64,000 nt of DNA from Siphonodentalium dalli (GCA_032622095.1 CP136061.1:167593107-167657106); one strand, 5' to 3'. Shown: positions 1 through 10,804, numbered from the stretch's first letter. Notes: generated by a model not told the origin, from the letters alone. Program-made: numbers and translations.

Positions 1-28
1 ATTAGCGGCAGTGCAGAGGTTACCATGC

Positions 29-1931
29 AGGTGTTAATTAACTACGGCTTACTCTGTCTCCTTGTTTTTACTGCAAGATGATTGTCAATTTTATCACTGA
101 TGGCAATAAAAACACGGCGAAACATCAGAGGTCGGCGTTTTAATGCATAGCTAACAAAACATTTGAGTGAGTCATTGTTGTCAGTCTCTGAGATGACTAT
201 ATATATTTTCTCAGTCTCGGAGATCACTCTGGTAAATGCTATATCTGCTTGCTTTCCTGATACACGCATACGCTATGTACCAGGCATCTTAAGCAAAATC
301 TCAATCGTAATTTAAGTAAAACAGACAGTGATCAAACTGTCAATAAGATGGAAAAGTATTCAATAGCGAGAGCGGCTTGGTAACAATAGAAAACAAAATC
401 ATTTATGACGAAATACAGACAGACATAATTGACAAATATATGTGACAACAGACGATACCTTACATTTATGGAAAGACTAAAGACGAAAGTTTTCAATGCT
501 AGAAAACAAAATTCAACAATTCCGAAATATTGGACAAATAACAATTATGAAAGCATTAAAGGTGCGGGAGTCCTTGGCAGTGGGTATATGCTGTGAAAAA
601 TTTCCAACGGTCAAAAACCGACACAAAAAGCAAAATGTAGACAGACTTTGTCCGTATACAAATAAGAACTAATAAAGATTGTTTATATCATTTGTGTGTG
701 ATTAGCCAGTAACACGTACGGTGCTGTCTTCTGTAACACAATCAGGCTCTTGCTTAGGTAATATATAGTAGGTCTTTATGATAGCATGCTGTTTACACGA
801 TGAACGAAACTGTATGCGTTTTAGTGTTTTTTCTGTTTACGGTGATTGGAACAAATATGAATATTTTCGACAACTAAGGCCTCCCGTGCCTTTAATACTA
901 TAATTAACAAAAAAAATGACTGAGTTTACAGACAATTTAAATGAAACAGTGACTGATAACTGCGTGACATTCGAGTGGAGGGGATTTTACATTATCAGGC
1001 ATTGCCTCATCTTTGGAAGTGAGACACGAAATTTGAACAAATTTGACGGCCGAACAACAAGACAGACTAATGCGAAGACTTCTTAATTTTGTGAGTGACA
1101 ATTCCAAATTCCAAACTTCAACTGATGGCAATTAACTATACCCAAAACTACCGCTCTCGCAAAAAATAAATGGACAATAAAAAAAGGAAAGAGTGAAGAC
1201 ATCAAAAACCAAGACGATCACCAATAAACGACAGAAAGTTAGCATATAGTATGTAAATATACATATAGGATCTCACATGAGTTTCTATTTTATACGGAAT
1301 TTATCAACCGAGTTCACTAAATTCGGTTTGAGTCGAGGTTTACCGAGGCTCAAATAGAATTTAGTGGACGATGTTGATAAATTACGTATAAAATAGAACG
1401 AGTTTGAGATACTTTTTATCACATGGTCATATAATCGCTTAATTTTTATCGAAAACAACAATAATTAACAGACAGAGAACTTTGTCCCAAAGAGCAGCGT
1501 GACGTCATTGCACGCAACGATATTACACGTGTCTATTACGCTCGAATATTACATAGGAAAATAGTGCTAATCATGTGATAAAATAACATATAGACTTCTT
1601 GGATTCATATCAAATAAGTGCATTACTTGATTTTAATGATTTAAATAATGCAACATTTTGCTGGAGCCATTTTCATCCATGCACTGACTTCAAGGAGAAC
1701 AAACTCTGCCCATCGTTCCGCCGGGGCTGAGTCAGTGTAAAATAATATATAAATATTCGATTGTATATAAAACAAACTTTGATTCTAGTACCTAAAGCTC
1801 TACTCAAAGAGCAGTGTGATGCCAGGGAAGTTAAACGAAGTAATAATAAGACAAACTAACTAAGTCAAAACAACTCAGTGACAAAGAGACAGAGTATAAG
1901 CCATAGAGAAGGCGGTAGTTAATTAACACCT
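29..1931. mobile_element. Putative 1.9-kb DNA element with short terminal inverted repeats
   Basis: The ends are inverted copies: AGGTGTTAATTAACTAC at the left and its reverse complement at 1915-1931. Homology continues inward through a GGCTTA...CTCTGTCTC block that carries a small gap. No transposase reading frame is visible inside, so this would be a non-autonomous element. No convincing target-site duplication was found, and the right end is followed by a partial repeat of AACACCTTT. The superfamily is unknown. The interior is AT-rich and otherwise featureless except for the foldback at 1268-1412. Confidence 0.5.
1268..1412. repeat. Foldback (palindromic) MITE-like element
   Basis: Two arms of about 60 bp (1268-1332 and 1349-1412) are imperfect reverse complements separated by a short loop. 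Both arms contain CTATTTTATACG and CACTAAATT. It lies inside the larger TIR element at 29-1931, so it is probably a later insertion. No coding capacity. Confidence 0.6.
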
Positions 1932-1960
1932 TTATTAACACCTTTGCAATACGGCTAATC

Positions 1961-2170
1961 TCATGTTCGTTTGTGTTCGTTGTTTAGTAGCTTTGCATTC
2001 AAATAATGCTTATAACTCGAAAAATAAGTCATCAAAGTTGGAAATAACACCACATACACATATAATGGACCCACACGCACCCACAAACCAAATTTCACCC
2101 TTCTATTCCGCTTTTTAGACCTGTGTTCGTTTATGTTCGTTTGTGTTCGTTTGTGTTCGTTGTTTAGTAG
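1961..2170. repeat. Short direct repeats of a GTTCGTTT motif
   Basis: The block TGTTCGTTTGTGTTCG followed by TTGTTTAGTAG occurs near 1963-1990 and again at 2143-2170. At the second site it is preceded by extra GTTCGTTT units. The second copy abuts the 193-bp tandem array. Open frames here only read through the repeat and are not taken as genes. Confidence 0.5.
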
Positions 2171-2960
2171 GACCGCCGCCAAGCTCGAATAAAAAATCTA
2201 AATATTAAGCTGAATTTTCGCCGATTTCTCGTTTCTAAAACACGTTTCAGCTAGTTTTTATGTAAAAACGTGTAAAATGATTATCATTCTTCACAAATAT
2301 AATCGGGCTTGGCGGTTTTGAACATTATATACAAAGAATTTTTGACTTTTAGATGACCGACCACCGAACCGCCAAGTTCGAATAAAAAATCAAAATGTTA
2401 AGCTGAATTTTCGCCGATTTCTCGTTTCTAAAACACGTTTCAGCTAGTTTTTATGTAAAAACGTGTAAAATGATTATCATTCTTCACATATATAATCGGG
2501 CTTGGCGGTTTTGAACATTATATACAAAGAATTTTTGACTTTTAGATGACCGACCACCGAACCGCCAAGCTCGAATAAAAAATCAAAATATTAAGCTGAA
2601 TTTTCGCCGATTTCTCGTTTCTAAAACACGTTCCATATAGTTTTTATGTAAAAACGTGTAAAATGATTATCATTCTTCACAAATATAATCGGGCTTGGCG
2701 GTTTTTAACATTATATACAAAGAATTTTTGACTTTTAGATGACCGACCACCGAACCGCCTAGCTCGAATAAAAAATCAAAATATTAAGCTGAATTTTCGC
2801 CGATTTCTCGTTTCTAAAACACGTTTCAGCTAGTTTTCATGTAAAAACGTGTAAAATGGTTATCATTCTTCACATATATACTCGAGCTTGGCGGTTTTTA
2901 ACATTGAGTACTTAGAATTTTCGACTTTTATATGACCGCCCACCGAACCGCCAAGCCAAG
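2171..2960. repeat. 193-bp tandem repeat (about four copies)
   Basis: The segment AAGCTGAATTTTCGCC recurs at 2207, 2400, 2593 and 2786, giving an exact 193-bp period. Each unit contains a forward CCGCCAAGCTCGAAT and an inverted GGGCTTGGCGG, so each monomer can fold on itself, as does a TAAAAACGTG / CACGTTT pair inside it. The last unit is the most diverged. A short coda (GGCAAAATGATACCCA, repeated twice) follows at about 2960-3003. This looks like a small satellite or an internally amplified element. Confidence 0.85.
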
Positions 2961-3003
2961 GCAAAATGATACCCAGACCAAACCGAGGCAAAATGATACC
3001 CAC

Positions 3004-3526
3004 CAAATATTGTCAACGTGTACCCATTAATGATCGTCCATGCAACTAATCAAACTTGTTCAATTATGTTATATTCTTGTTTCGATGTAGCATTGTGATT
3101 TAAATGGCACGTGTGTGGAACGGTCACAATGATAATATACATGAATTCCAGAGGGCAAACTGTAATATAATTTAATTCTCCATCCACATTAAATTATTAT
3201 TATTATTATTTGTTTTTTTGGGAGGGGGGGATTTGACCCAGGAGGATTTGAAAGGACCTGAGACGTCATTCTTTCTTTCTTTTTAGTGTAAACATATTTT
3301 TATTTCCAACATAACATAATATACAGATGATACAAAATTAATATGCAAAATAGAAGAGAATCAGAATCAGAATTCAATTAATCTCAAATCGTCGTACATG
3401 TTGACATAACAGAGACAAATATATGTCACTAACATCAGTGCTATAATAAATAATATTTAGTAAAATGTCCGAAATGTGATCTCGTAAAGTATAGCAAAAT
3501 AAACCGACTTGACACATATTTTTGGT
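3004..3526. other. Intergenic stretch, 3' flank of the Tpt1-like gene
   Basis: No gene is seen. It contains a short ATT microsatellite near 3190-3210 and a T/G-rich stretch. On the minus strand an AATAAA hexamer occurs near 3297-3303, about 225 bases beyond the stop codon of the Tpt1-like gene, and is a plausible polyadenylation signal. Confidence 0.4.
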
Positions 3527-5624
3527 TTATATTTTCTCCACACTTCCAATCTGCTCGGGGAGAATGTGGGTAGGGCAGAGGACGGTGTGCCTTTGACCGT
3601 TTCTGTAAAGTTGTATACTCTTAAACATCTTCGTCTTTAAGAAAATAGCAGCGGTGTACTTCTTCTTCACATTTAATCCTGGAAAAAATATATTTACATG
3701 TAAATGGTTACTATATATGACACACTGAATTTGCATATTATACAAAAGTGGGGCAGTCGCATTGAGATATTTAACATGATTTGGGTTAGGGTGGAACAAA
3801 AAGGAAGCAGATAGTGTTGCACAGTGTTCGGGACAGCAAAATGCATAGAAAGAAGAAACTGAAGAAGGAGAAAGAAAGTAGAAGAGATATGCACGAGACG
3901 ATGACAATGGTGGGGAATTTTCATTATGTGTTCACAATAAGATTTGGTTGTTGCGTGAGTAAAACTGATGCTCGTATGCGGTTATCGACATGCGTCGGAC
4001 GCCATGTGTGTGGGGGGGGGGGGGGGGGGGTGTGTCACTCATACTGTAAACAGTTTGCATCCATTAAAAATAAGTAAATAAACATTCAGTTACTGTGGCG
4101 ATACATACTGTTTGCACCACGATACGATTATCGCCATGTCTCTATACGACAATGAACTATACAAATTCACATTAATCACATGGACATGCTTTCATTTCTT
4201 TATTAAAAGATAACTATTGATAGTTTGGATTACCTCTTATTACACGGTCAAGTGCCGATCGTTCACACGTTATTAAGTGCACATACGTTCTACCCATCTT
4301 CTTCACGCCAACATCGAGAATGGACAGAACATTCTCCCATTTTGTCATATGGACTAGCTGGTCCGTTCTTTTTGGTTCAAAGATGGTGTATTCCATCTCT
4401 ACTGGGTTTACCTGAAACGAGAAGTAAGACATGGCAAGTACATTGAAGTTCAAAGTGATATATTCACAAAATAATGCACGACTGTACATGATATCGCTCT
4501 CGTTTACTAATATAATTCAATTTCATTCGAATATTCTGATACAGCCCGACTGTAAGCGGCACATTATTAACTTTAGATCTGTACATGCCCGAATATTTGA
4601 TATAGCCAGGTTAGTTGTTCCAACATCTATGTTTGTCTGATAACAATGAATACTGGTAACCATCGTGTGTGGTCTGAAATATTAATGGTCTATTGGATTG
4701 AATGCATGCATTATGCAATGTATACCTTAACGGTGTGTCCCTGTTCTGCTCTGAACCATATCTGTCCGTGTTCTCTCATAATTGTCACTCTTTCACCAAG
4801 ATATCCTTGATAAACTACGTCGACGAGGTTCTGACAGACAATTGGTTTCCTGCAATTTCTGGATATAACTGATGCAAGGTGGTTACCTTCCAGGCGCCCA
4901 TCAGCTAAACAAAATGGAAGATGTTGTTAGTCGTTTTCCTGGTTTATTTCTTCGTAGTATGCCAAATCCAACACAATAGAGTGTCGGGCAATGATTGAAT
5001 CAATAAAGGTTTATTCCCCATTCATTTTCGTGTATTTATACACGAGAAATGTGGATACAACTTTCGCATTTGCAACATCAAATAAACAATGTATCATCGT
5101 CTTTCTCTCGGATATTTTAGTTGGTCGCAGATAAAAACTGAGAGTCTGCCAAAGTCGCGCCATGCACGATGAGTGATTACAATACATCAAAGTTTAAAGC
5201 ATTGAAACATATTAAGAATGTCAGATTGAACTGTATGACCGTATACTAAGCGAATAGCCGTGTTTTGTTAGCAATCACTGTAACAATTTTGTTTACTTAA
5301 CGGTTTTAACACAAGATATTATTTTATTGGAAACATATCAACAACGAATCTACTTCTCCGTGTTCTTCGAAATGGTGCTATCTTACATACTTCTGTATAT
5401 TTGCACATTCAATTAATACTTCTGAGTGTAGCTTGACGTGGTGTTGAAAAGTATATGTATTTATATGGCGGGTCGGCTTGGAATTTGTTTCCATTACAAT
5501 GTTTTTTTTTATTTATTTACAGAGAAAATAACTTACTTGGTATCAAGTCTTTGTTGTGTCGTAAATTCCACAGCAATTGGTCGGACATAATTTGATAGAA
5601 GCGTTCGCCATATAATCTATCCAT
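3527..5624 (-). CDS. Tpt1/KptA-like RNA 2'-phosphotransferase, four exons
   Basis: Reading the minus strand, exons 5537-5624, 4726-4904, 4234-4411 and 3527-3678 join in frame through GT-AG introns (first donor GTAAGT) to give 198 residues. The ATG at 5624-5622 is the first in the open exon. The family removes the splice-junction 2'-phosphate from tRNA using NAD+, in an ADP-ribosyltransferase-like fold. Visible family features: an N-terminal SDQLLWNLRHN segment (Arg22, His23) followed by a DG; FRAEQGHT (Arg81), matching the RANQGHS motif; LVHMTKW, matching LxHGT; and GRTYVHL (Arg130), matching RxHVHLS. The four expected catalytic Arg-His-Arg-Arg residues are therefore present. The oddity is Met111 in place of the usual Gly of HGT. 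The length matches other Tpt1 proteins (about 180-250). The family call is solid; activity on tRNA is inferred. A poly-G run (4012-4030) lies in the last intron. Confidence 0.88.
4012..4030 (+). repeat. Poly-G run (19 G) in an intron of the Tpt1-like gene
   Basis: An uninterrupted G run on the plus strand, which is C on the transcribed sense strand of the Tpt1-like gene. It lies between exons 3 and 4. It could form a G-quadruplex on the template strand and is prone to length errors in sequencing. Confidence 0.9.
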
Positions 5625-6082
5625 AGTGACGGTGATTATGTTTTGAAACGTTATTAGGCACTTGGGAAATGACCCGGAATGATTTTAGTGTGATGCGATA
5701 TGGTCTATATAGTAAGTACCTTGGCGTCCGTTTGGCTTCCCATTACGTGATTGACGTCTTTCCTGAATACCGAATTGTTCTTCTCGCAAAGCAACACCGA
5801 CAATGAAAACAATTAAAACAAGCGATGTGAGAATAGATGTCACTGGGCTTCATATCATGTTTGCATAGAAGAATCGCGGTATGCCATGAAAGGTCACGGT
5901 AACCAAACTGATATCAACTTGAATTACCGACAAACGGAGGCGTCATGTTTATTTTAGGGTATCCAATCAGAGCCTGTTGAGCATACATGGGTTTCCGACA
6001 GGAGACGACTTTAAATGAAGGCTCGTATTGCACGAAGCAGATCATTCTGTTCACTTAAACTATTGTTTAACTAAGTTTCACC
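5625..6082. promoter_or_regulatory. Shared divergent promoter interval
   Basis: The 458 bp between the start codons of the minus-strand Tpt1-like gene and the plus-strand SGNH gene must hold both promoters unless distal exons exist. A consensus CCAAT box (CCAATCAG, 5963-5970) lies 113-120 bp upstream of the SGNH start codon. A weak TATA-like TTTAAATG is at about 6010-6017. The SGNH start has a good context (TTCACCATGG). The transcription start sites are inferred, not seen. Confidence 0.5.
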
Positions 6083-6655
6083 ATGGATAATTCATTCAAG
6101 TATGCTTTGCTTGGTAGCAGCTATATAAAACGCCTAGCAATGTATAACGACCACGACATGAATGTGATAGGTGCTCGTGGAATGATTTTCTTCAAAGGCG
6201 GTATGCGGATTGACACTCCAAGAGAAATAAAACATTATCGACACTACCTAGATTTGCTGAAGGTATGGGGGCCCAAGGTTGTGTTCCTGCAGCTAGGAGG
6301 AAACGACATTTCTCCAGATATGCCTGGCGACGAAATAGCCAAAGTTCTTCAAAGCATCGTCAACGAGATTAGAGAAACTGGGGCAATTGTTTATGTCGGA
6401 GAGATCCTGTGGCGCGGAAACACCGATAAGGTTCCGGGCCTGACACCCGAAATGTTCCAGAAAAAAAGAAAACGGATAAACGCCCTGATGAACAAATACA
6501 TGGGACGCGATTTCATTCTTTTCAAAAAGATCAAGCCTGCGGATTACAGCGACGATATGATCCATCTGAAAGAACCAGCTGACGACTCCAACGTTGGGAT
6601 CAGAAAATATTTCTTCGCTGTGCAAAGATTGTTTTTCCGACACAACACACGCTGA
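6083..6655 (+). CDS. SGNH/GDSL-fold hydrolase-like protein, single exon
   Basis: A 190-codon intact frame starts in a good Kozak context. The protein has SGNH blocks in the right order: LLGSSYIKRL near the N-terminus (Ser13 aligns with the block I nucleophile), GARG (Gly30/Gly33, block II), LQLGGNDI (Asn74, block III), and DDMIH (Asp158, His161, block V). The DxxH pair completes the triad. A beta strand precedes each of blocks I and III. There is no signal peptide or membrane segment, so it is probably cytosolic. The substrate cannot be told; SGNH proteins act on acyl esters, acetylated sugars or phospholipids. Being intronless beside an intron-rich neighbour may mean retroposition or origin from an element (CR1-type LINEs carry SGNH domains), but no LINE parts flank it. 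It is divergent from the Tpt1-like gene. Confidence 0.75.
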   Translation: MDNSFKYALLGSSYIKRLAMYNDHDMNVIGARGMIFFKGGMRIDTPREIKHYRHYLDLLKVWGPKVVFLQLGGNDISPDMPGDEIAKVLQSIVNEIRETGAIVYVGEILWRGNTDKVPGLTPEMFQKKRKRINALMNKYMGRDFILFKKIKPADYSDDMIHLKEPADDSNVGIRKYFFAVQRLFFRHNTR

Positions 6656-6726
6656 CCTTCGATGACCTATATATATATACATACACATTTTTTGTCTTTA
6701 TTACATTGTTCATGTTTTGACAGGTA

Positions 6727-7173
6727 TAAGGCGCTCATAAATTACTATTTCTTTGTCTTCGGGGGTAAAACAAAATATTTGACTCGAGTCGAGGAACATA
6801 CCCGTCAAAGCTCAGAGTGATCAGATATTGATGATTGAGGTTAGTTCAATTGTTTCTAGCCCAGAAACTCGAGTTCAAACGGACGTTTTTGTAGAAATAT
6901 ATATATATATATTCGGCATCGTTTCTGTAAAGATCGATAGCACTAAAATTAAGTGGTTATCATTAGCACTCGATTTTAGAGTTATCCACATTTAGCTGCA
7001 AGAACGTCCGTTTGAACTCGAGTCTCTGGGCTCGTAACAATTGAAATCCCAAAAATCGATATCTGATCACTCTTGAGCTTTGACGGGTAGGTTCCTCGAC
7101 TCGAATCAAATATTTTTTACCCTCGAAGCCAAAGAAATAGTAATTTAGGAGCGCCTGATCGGATTGAGTACCT
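6727..7173. mobile_element. TTAA-type foldback MITE (GGTACTCAATCCG family), copy 1
   Basis: Long imperfect arms (about 6727-6890 and 7000-7173) contain the same blocks in inverted order: ATTACTATTTCTTTG, GACTCGAGTCGAGGAAC, GTTTGAACTCGAGT. The right end reads CGGATTGAGTACCT followed by TTAA. Copies at 22861-23266 and 59038-59516 share the ends and TTAA flanks, which points to a piggyBac- or Kolobok-like mobiliser. The left end has decayed. An (AT)n stretch lies near the loop. Confidence 0.75.
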
Positions 7174-7185
7174 TTAATAAAAGTT

Positions 7186-7545
7186 ATGCATATTATGGAG
7201 TTCCTTTTCGAAACAATAAAAGAAAAGATTCCCAACCTTTGTAAGTCGTCAATTCCGATCACGCTAGAAAGTGCCATCACAAATGCGGTCAAGACGCATA
7301 TGCCAAATTTAACAATTCTATTTTGTTGGAATCACATCAAGAGGGATTTCAGATTTAATATCAAACATCATTTAGGGGCTCAACCGAAAGAGATCACCGT
7401 GTATTTGAATGACCTTGCAGTCATACTTAAATGTAACAATGTTGAGGAATCTACAGAGAGTACAAACAGCGATCTGAAAAATGGAGTGTTGCAGCAAAAT
7501 CATATTTCGATAAAAATTAAAATTCTTATCTTAAAATATCAGTAA
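7186..7545 (+). pseudogene. MULE transposase fragment
   Basis: A 119-codon frame whose middle part has the pattern of the region around the second catalytic block of Mutator-like transposases: a run of NAVKTHMPN followed by FCWNHIKRDFRF and EITVYLNDLAVIL. There is no upstream FLYWCH or DGT block and no downstream C-terminal part, so it is a remnant. The start codon is formed next to the TTAA foldback copy that ends at 7173; that foldback probably inserted into the dying transposon. Recognition is by family pattern only. Confidence 0.55.
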
Positions 7546-7737
7546 AAACGCAGCATTTTCGGTCGCCCCTTTTTTGGCGACCATCTTGGGCATAGAAAGG
7601 TGGCTTTGCTTCCTTTATGACAAGATAACACAAAAATTGCATCAAACTGACTTAACAGAAAATGGCAGCCATCTTGAATTACAAAAAATGCTCAAAGCGG
7701 ATTTTAGCGAAATTTTGGATATTTTATATATAAATTA

Positions 7738-7832
7738 TTGGACTTAAGTCCAATTCATTTGAACTTAAGTCAAATTAGTGAATTGATTTGGACTCAAGTC
7801 CAATTCATTTGGACTTAAGTCCAATTCATCTG
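7738..7832. repeat. Array of CTTAAG-centred palindromes (cluster 1)
   Basis: Three or four 16-bp palindromes of the form TTGGACTTAAGTCCAA, some with a changed base, are separated by TTCATTT-type spacers at about 30-bp steps. The same motif forms clusters near 9580-9960 and 11130-11330 and a single copy near 57737. Confidence 0.75.
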
Positions 7833-7839
7833 GTTTAAA

Positions 7840-8524
7840 ACGATAGTCCCCTTCTTTGTAACGGTATATATTCCTGCAAGTCTTGATTGACAGTCAAACT
7901 CCATACAATTGCGTCCCTTTTGCCACGTGGCTTGTTTTCGGCATCGTTGAAAATTGTTCGAACCCGAATTGGCATCTTAATAAATGCTAACTGTATGCAT
8001 GAATGAAGTAACAATAATTCACGATTTGATTCAATTGTTATTTGACAACATATACAGCAAGTGTGTGTGTTTTTTTGTCAGCCATTATTAGAGAGTTCAG
8101 AGAATAGTTTATGGGTTTATTTCGTTATGGCAGAAGGCAGAACACACGCTATTTTTGAGCCTGCATGTGCAACAGAACAGAACGGAGAAAATTGCATGCC
8201 GAAACCTGAAATTTGGGTTCAGGCCCATATCTGTATAAACCTAATTATGAAAGTTTCGTATTCATACGACTGCTCTGCGAAATCGGATGTATGTAAAGAG
8301 TGCCATGGTGGCCACACTACAATTAACACCCTTTGTTTGACATAAATATCAATATTTTCGAATAAGGAATGGAATTTTTCGTGTCATGTTTGGGGAGGGG
8401 AGGAGAGGGTCACCGAAACTGATAGTGATACAAATATGTTTAGCGCTAGTTTCCACCAAATTCATACGTACGTTTTTCGTCAATGATACGATGAATCAAA
8501 GTAATTGGTTATCAGTCTGGAAAC
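7840..8524. other. No recognisable gene
   Basis: Contains an unsupported 94-codon frame (8061-8345, cysteine-containing, no family recognised) and a GGGGAGGGG-rich patch near 8390. Nothing else stands out. Confidence 0.3.
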
Positions 8525-9444
8525 GGGCCCACTCGCCCCAGGGCAGAGTCGATGCTGCTACATTTGTATTAAAGTTGTAAATAAGTTAATATATATTGAT
8601 ATATTAATTCGCATACTCTCTTAATGTGCATACTCTCCTCAATCGTCGCACTGAAGAGCATGCTGGAGTGGTCTAACTTCGCTACCGCACTTGCAACAAC
8701 GGAACATCTTTGTGGTTATGATGTCAGATGTTTTTTTTTTTTTTAGGAAGGTTATTTGGGGGGGGGGGGGGGCTATCACCGGGATGGTCGAAAGGGCCGA
8801 TACGCCCTTTCCTTCACCCCTCATATTTATGCCTTTAATTGTATTCAAATCGGATATTCAGATCGGGTGGATCCGGGGTCTCTTCACTGAAGCTAGAGAT
8901 GGTTAAGTTTTCCGTCTCCATCCGTGATGTCAGATAAAAATCGCACTGCTTTTTTACTGTATGTGGTCGGCATATGAAAGTGATTATCTATCACACGTTC
9001 TGAAGCCATCTCACCCTCTGAAGTGTGAGGTGTGATTAGTCGACTGGTTACTGTGTAAACAACCTGCTTCTATTGTTTTGATAGGATAAGAATGGGGACA
9101 ACAACGGTTAAGGGTTTCCCAAACTCCAGAGATAGTGAGATGAACTCAGAAAATAAGAGAAACTATAATATCAATAATATGAAAACAGTTCATTTTTCAT
9201 TTTCATAAATCTATATATTTCTATATGTATATTATGTTTATGTCATATGTTTGATTTTTTAAAATAAATATTGTTTACACCAAATATATCATAATAGGAA
9301 CTTAAAAAATTAATTTATCAATATATATTAACTTATTTACAACTTTAATACAAATGTAACACCCGGGCCAACTCGCCCCTGAAAGCTGGGCCAGCTCGCC
9401 CCAAAATCTGCCTGGGGCGAGTGGGCCCTGGGGCGAGTGGGCCC
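8525..9444. mobile_element. Possible element bounded by GGGCCCACTCGCCCC inverted repeats
   Basis: GGGCCCACTCGCCCCAGG at 8525-8542 is exactly reverse-complemented at 9411-9428 and again at 9427-9444. Two forward variants (GGGCCAACTCGCCCC, GGGCCAGCTCGCCCC) lie at about 9365-9402. These GC-rich motifs stand out in AT-rich DNA. No flanking duplication and no coding region is seen, so a clustered regulatory or protein-binding motif is an alternative. A T run and an adjacent G run lie at about 8730-8771. Confidence 0.4.
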
Positions 9445-9579
9445 GGATCCATCAGTCTTAACTTGATAGGCTACGTCCCTGTAAGTAGGGAAAGGACCAT
9501 GCATGCCCATGTGTCAAAATAAATACATTCATGACATGTCCCGATTGGTCATCTAGTTCCTACTTAGCATGTACTAACA

Positions 9580-9960
9580 AATAATTGGACTTAAGTCCAA
9601 ATAAATTCTCCAATTGGACTAAAGTCAAAATAATTGGCATATAATAATAATTGGACTTTCCAAATAATTGGACTTAAGTCCAATTATTTGGACGTAACTC
9701 CGCCCTATGAGCAAAATCAGACCTGCTTAATATCTGTTGGGAGTGTTTCTTATACAGTTGAATTGCACTTAAGTGCAAATGAGTTGTACTTAAGTCCAAA
9801 ATACCACTTAATTGTGAATTCGGCGAGGAACTGGCGTCCAAATAGATTAAAATATCAGTATTTACACTTAAGTGTAATTCACTTGCACTTAAGTACAATT
9901 CCTCGCCGAATTCACATTATGTGGTATTTGGACTTAAATCAAATTATTTGGGTTCAGGTC
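9580..9960. repeat. Array of CTTAAG-centred palindromes (cluster 2)
   Basis: Variants GGACTTAAGTCC, GCACTTAAGTGC, GTACTTAAGTCC and ACACTTAAGTGT occur repeatedly. Around 9795-9832 and 9898-9933 a longer inverted repeat (AATACCAC...GAATTCGGCGAGGAA) encloses some of them, so this part is a foldback. Reading frames here are repeat artefacts. Confidence 0.7.
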
Positions 9961-10076
9961 CCTATCTAGCATGTAATACCAATTAATTGGACGTTTAAAA
10001 TCCAAATAATTTGTGAAAACGGGTTGCCATATATATATACGAAAGGTATATATCTCATATATATTTTGAAGACCTC

Positions 10077-10096
10077 TGTCTGTCTGTCTGTATGTC
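10077..10096. repeat. CTGT microsatellite
   Basis: About four tandem CTGT units and a variant, followed by a GTCCTTTATAG segment. Confidence 0.7.
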
Positions 10097-10435
10097 CTTT
10101 ATAGAATCGAAAACGGCTGGCTCGATTGAGTTCAAACTTCATATCTAAGGGTAAAATCCCACGGACACCGTCGGCGTCGCGTTTTGGAGAAGCACAGACC
10201 ACCCGTTCTCCACTCTCAGTCACAAAAAAACGGCACTGTGGTGGTTAATCAAGTGATAATTTAATGAGCGTTTGTTTTTGACGCATCGCTATAAAGAGCG
10301 TTTATTTACCATTCAACGTTATTAGCATCTGCAGAGAGATATACTCGGAAACGGGTGGAGCTATCGACTTGAAATTTGCTAACTTCACAAGTAACCTGCT
10401 TACTTTGAAGAGTAAACTTTATAAATTGCCAAACT

Positions 10436-10804
10436 ATGGAACAACCTACCAAAAATGCTTTGTCAGAGTCGCAGTGCCCTTCTCAGGGCGCCGGCTTTGA
10501 CGTGGTAGCCTTCCTAAAATCAGAGAACGCAGACCTGAAAAAGCGGATCGACAACATGAATGAAGAACTTGTAGTAAATCGTCACACGATCAACAATCTA
10601 TCTGAAGACATCAGAAACCTTACCAAAACGATGACGAACACAAAAGAAAAGAAAAAAGACACAGCTCCAAAACCATCGACGACCGAAAAGCCAAAGACGA
10701 ACGACAAGCCAAAGACCTCCGACAAGCCAAAGACATCCGACAAGCAAAAGGATTTCGACCGATTTGACGGCATGGGTGGGTGGCCCGCCCCAAATACCAC
10801 CTAG
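10436..10804 (+). CDS. Uncharacterised coiled-coil protein running into a minisatellite
   Basis: A 122-codon frame. Residues about 24-65 look like a coiled coil (FLKSENADLKKRIDNMNEEL and on). They are followed by a Lys/Thr/Pro-rich segment with repeats of KPKTSD, then DFDRFDGMGGWPAPNTT, which is already the 141-bp minisatellite. The frame stops at TAG (10802-10804) and then stays open through the next repeat units to 11086. The coiled coil followed by a basic linker resembles the start of some LINE ORF1 proteins, but no further domain supports that. It may be a real short gene, an element remnant or chance. Confidence 0.4.
   Translation: MEQPTKNALSESQCPSQGAGFDVVAFLKSENADLKKRIDNMNEELVVNRHTINNLSEDIRNLTKTMTNTKEKKKDTAPKPSTTEKPKTNDKPKTSDKPKTSDKQKDFDRFDGMGGWPAPNTT

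Noticed and set aside
3814-4077. Plus-strand 87-codon frame
   Set aside because: It lies across the last intron of the minus-strand Tpt1-like gene and reads the poly-G run as glycines; a shadow.
8061-8345. 94-codon frame with several cysteines
   Set aside because: No family pattern, no promoter signs and AT-rich repeat surroundings; not enough for a gene call.
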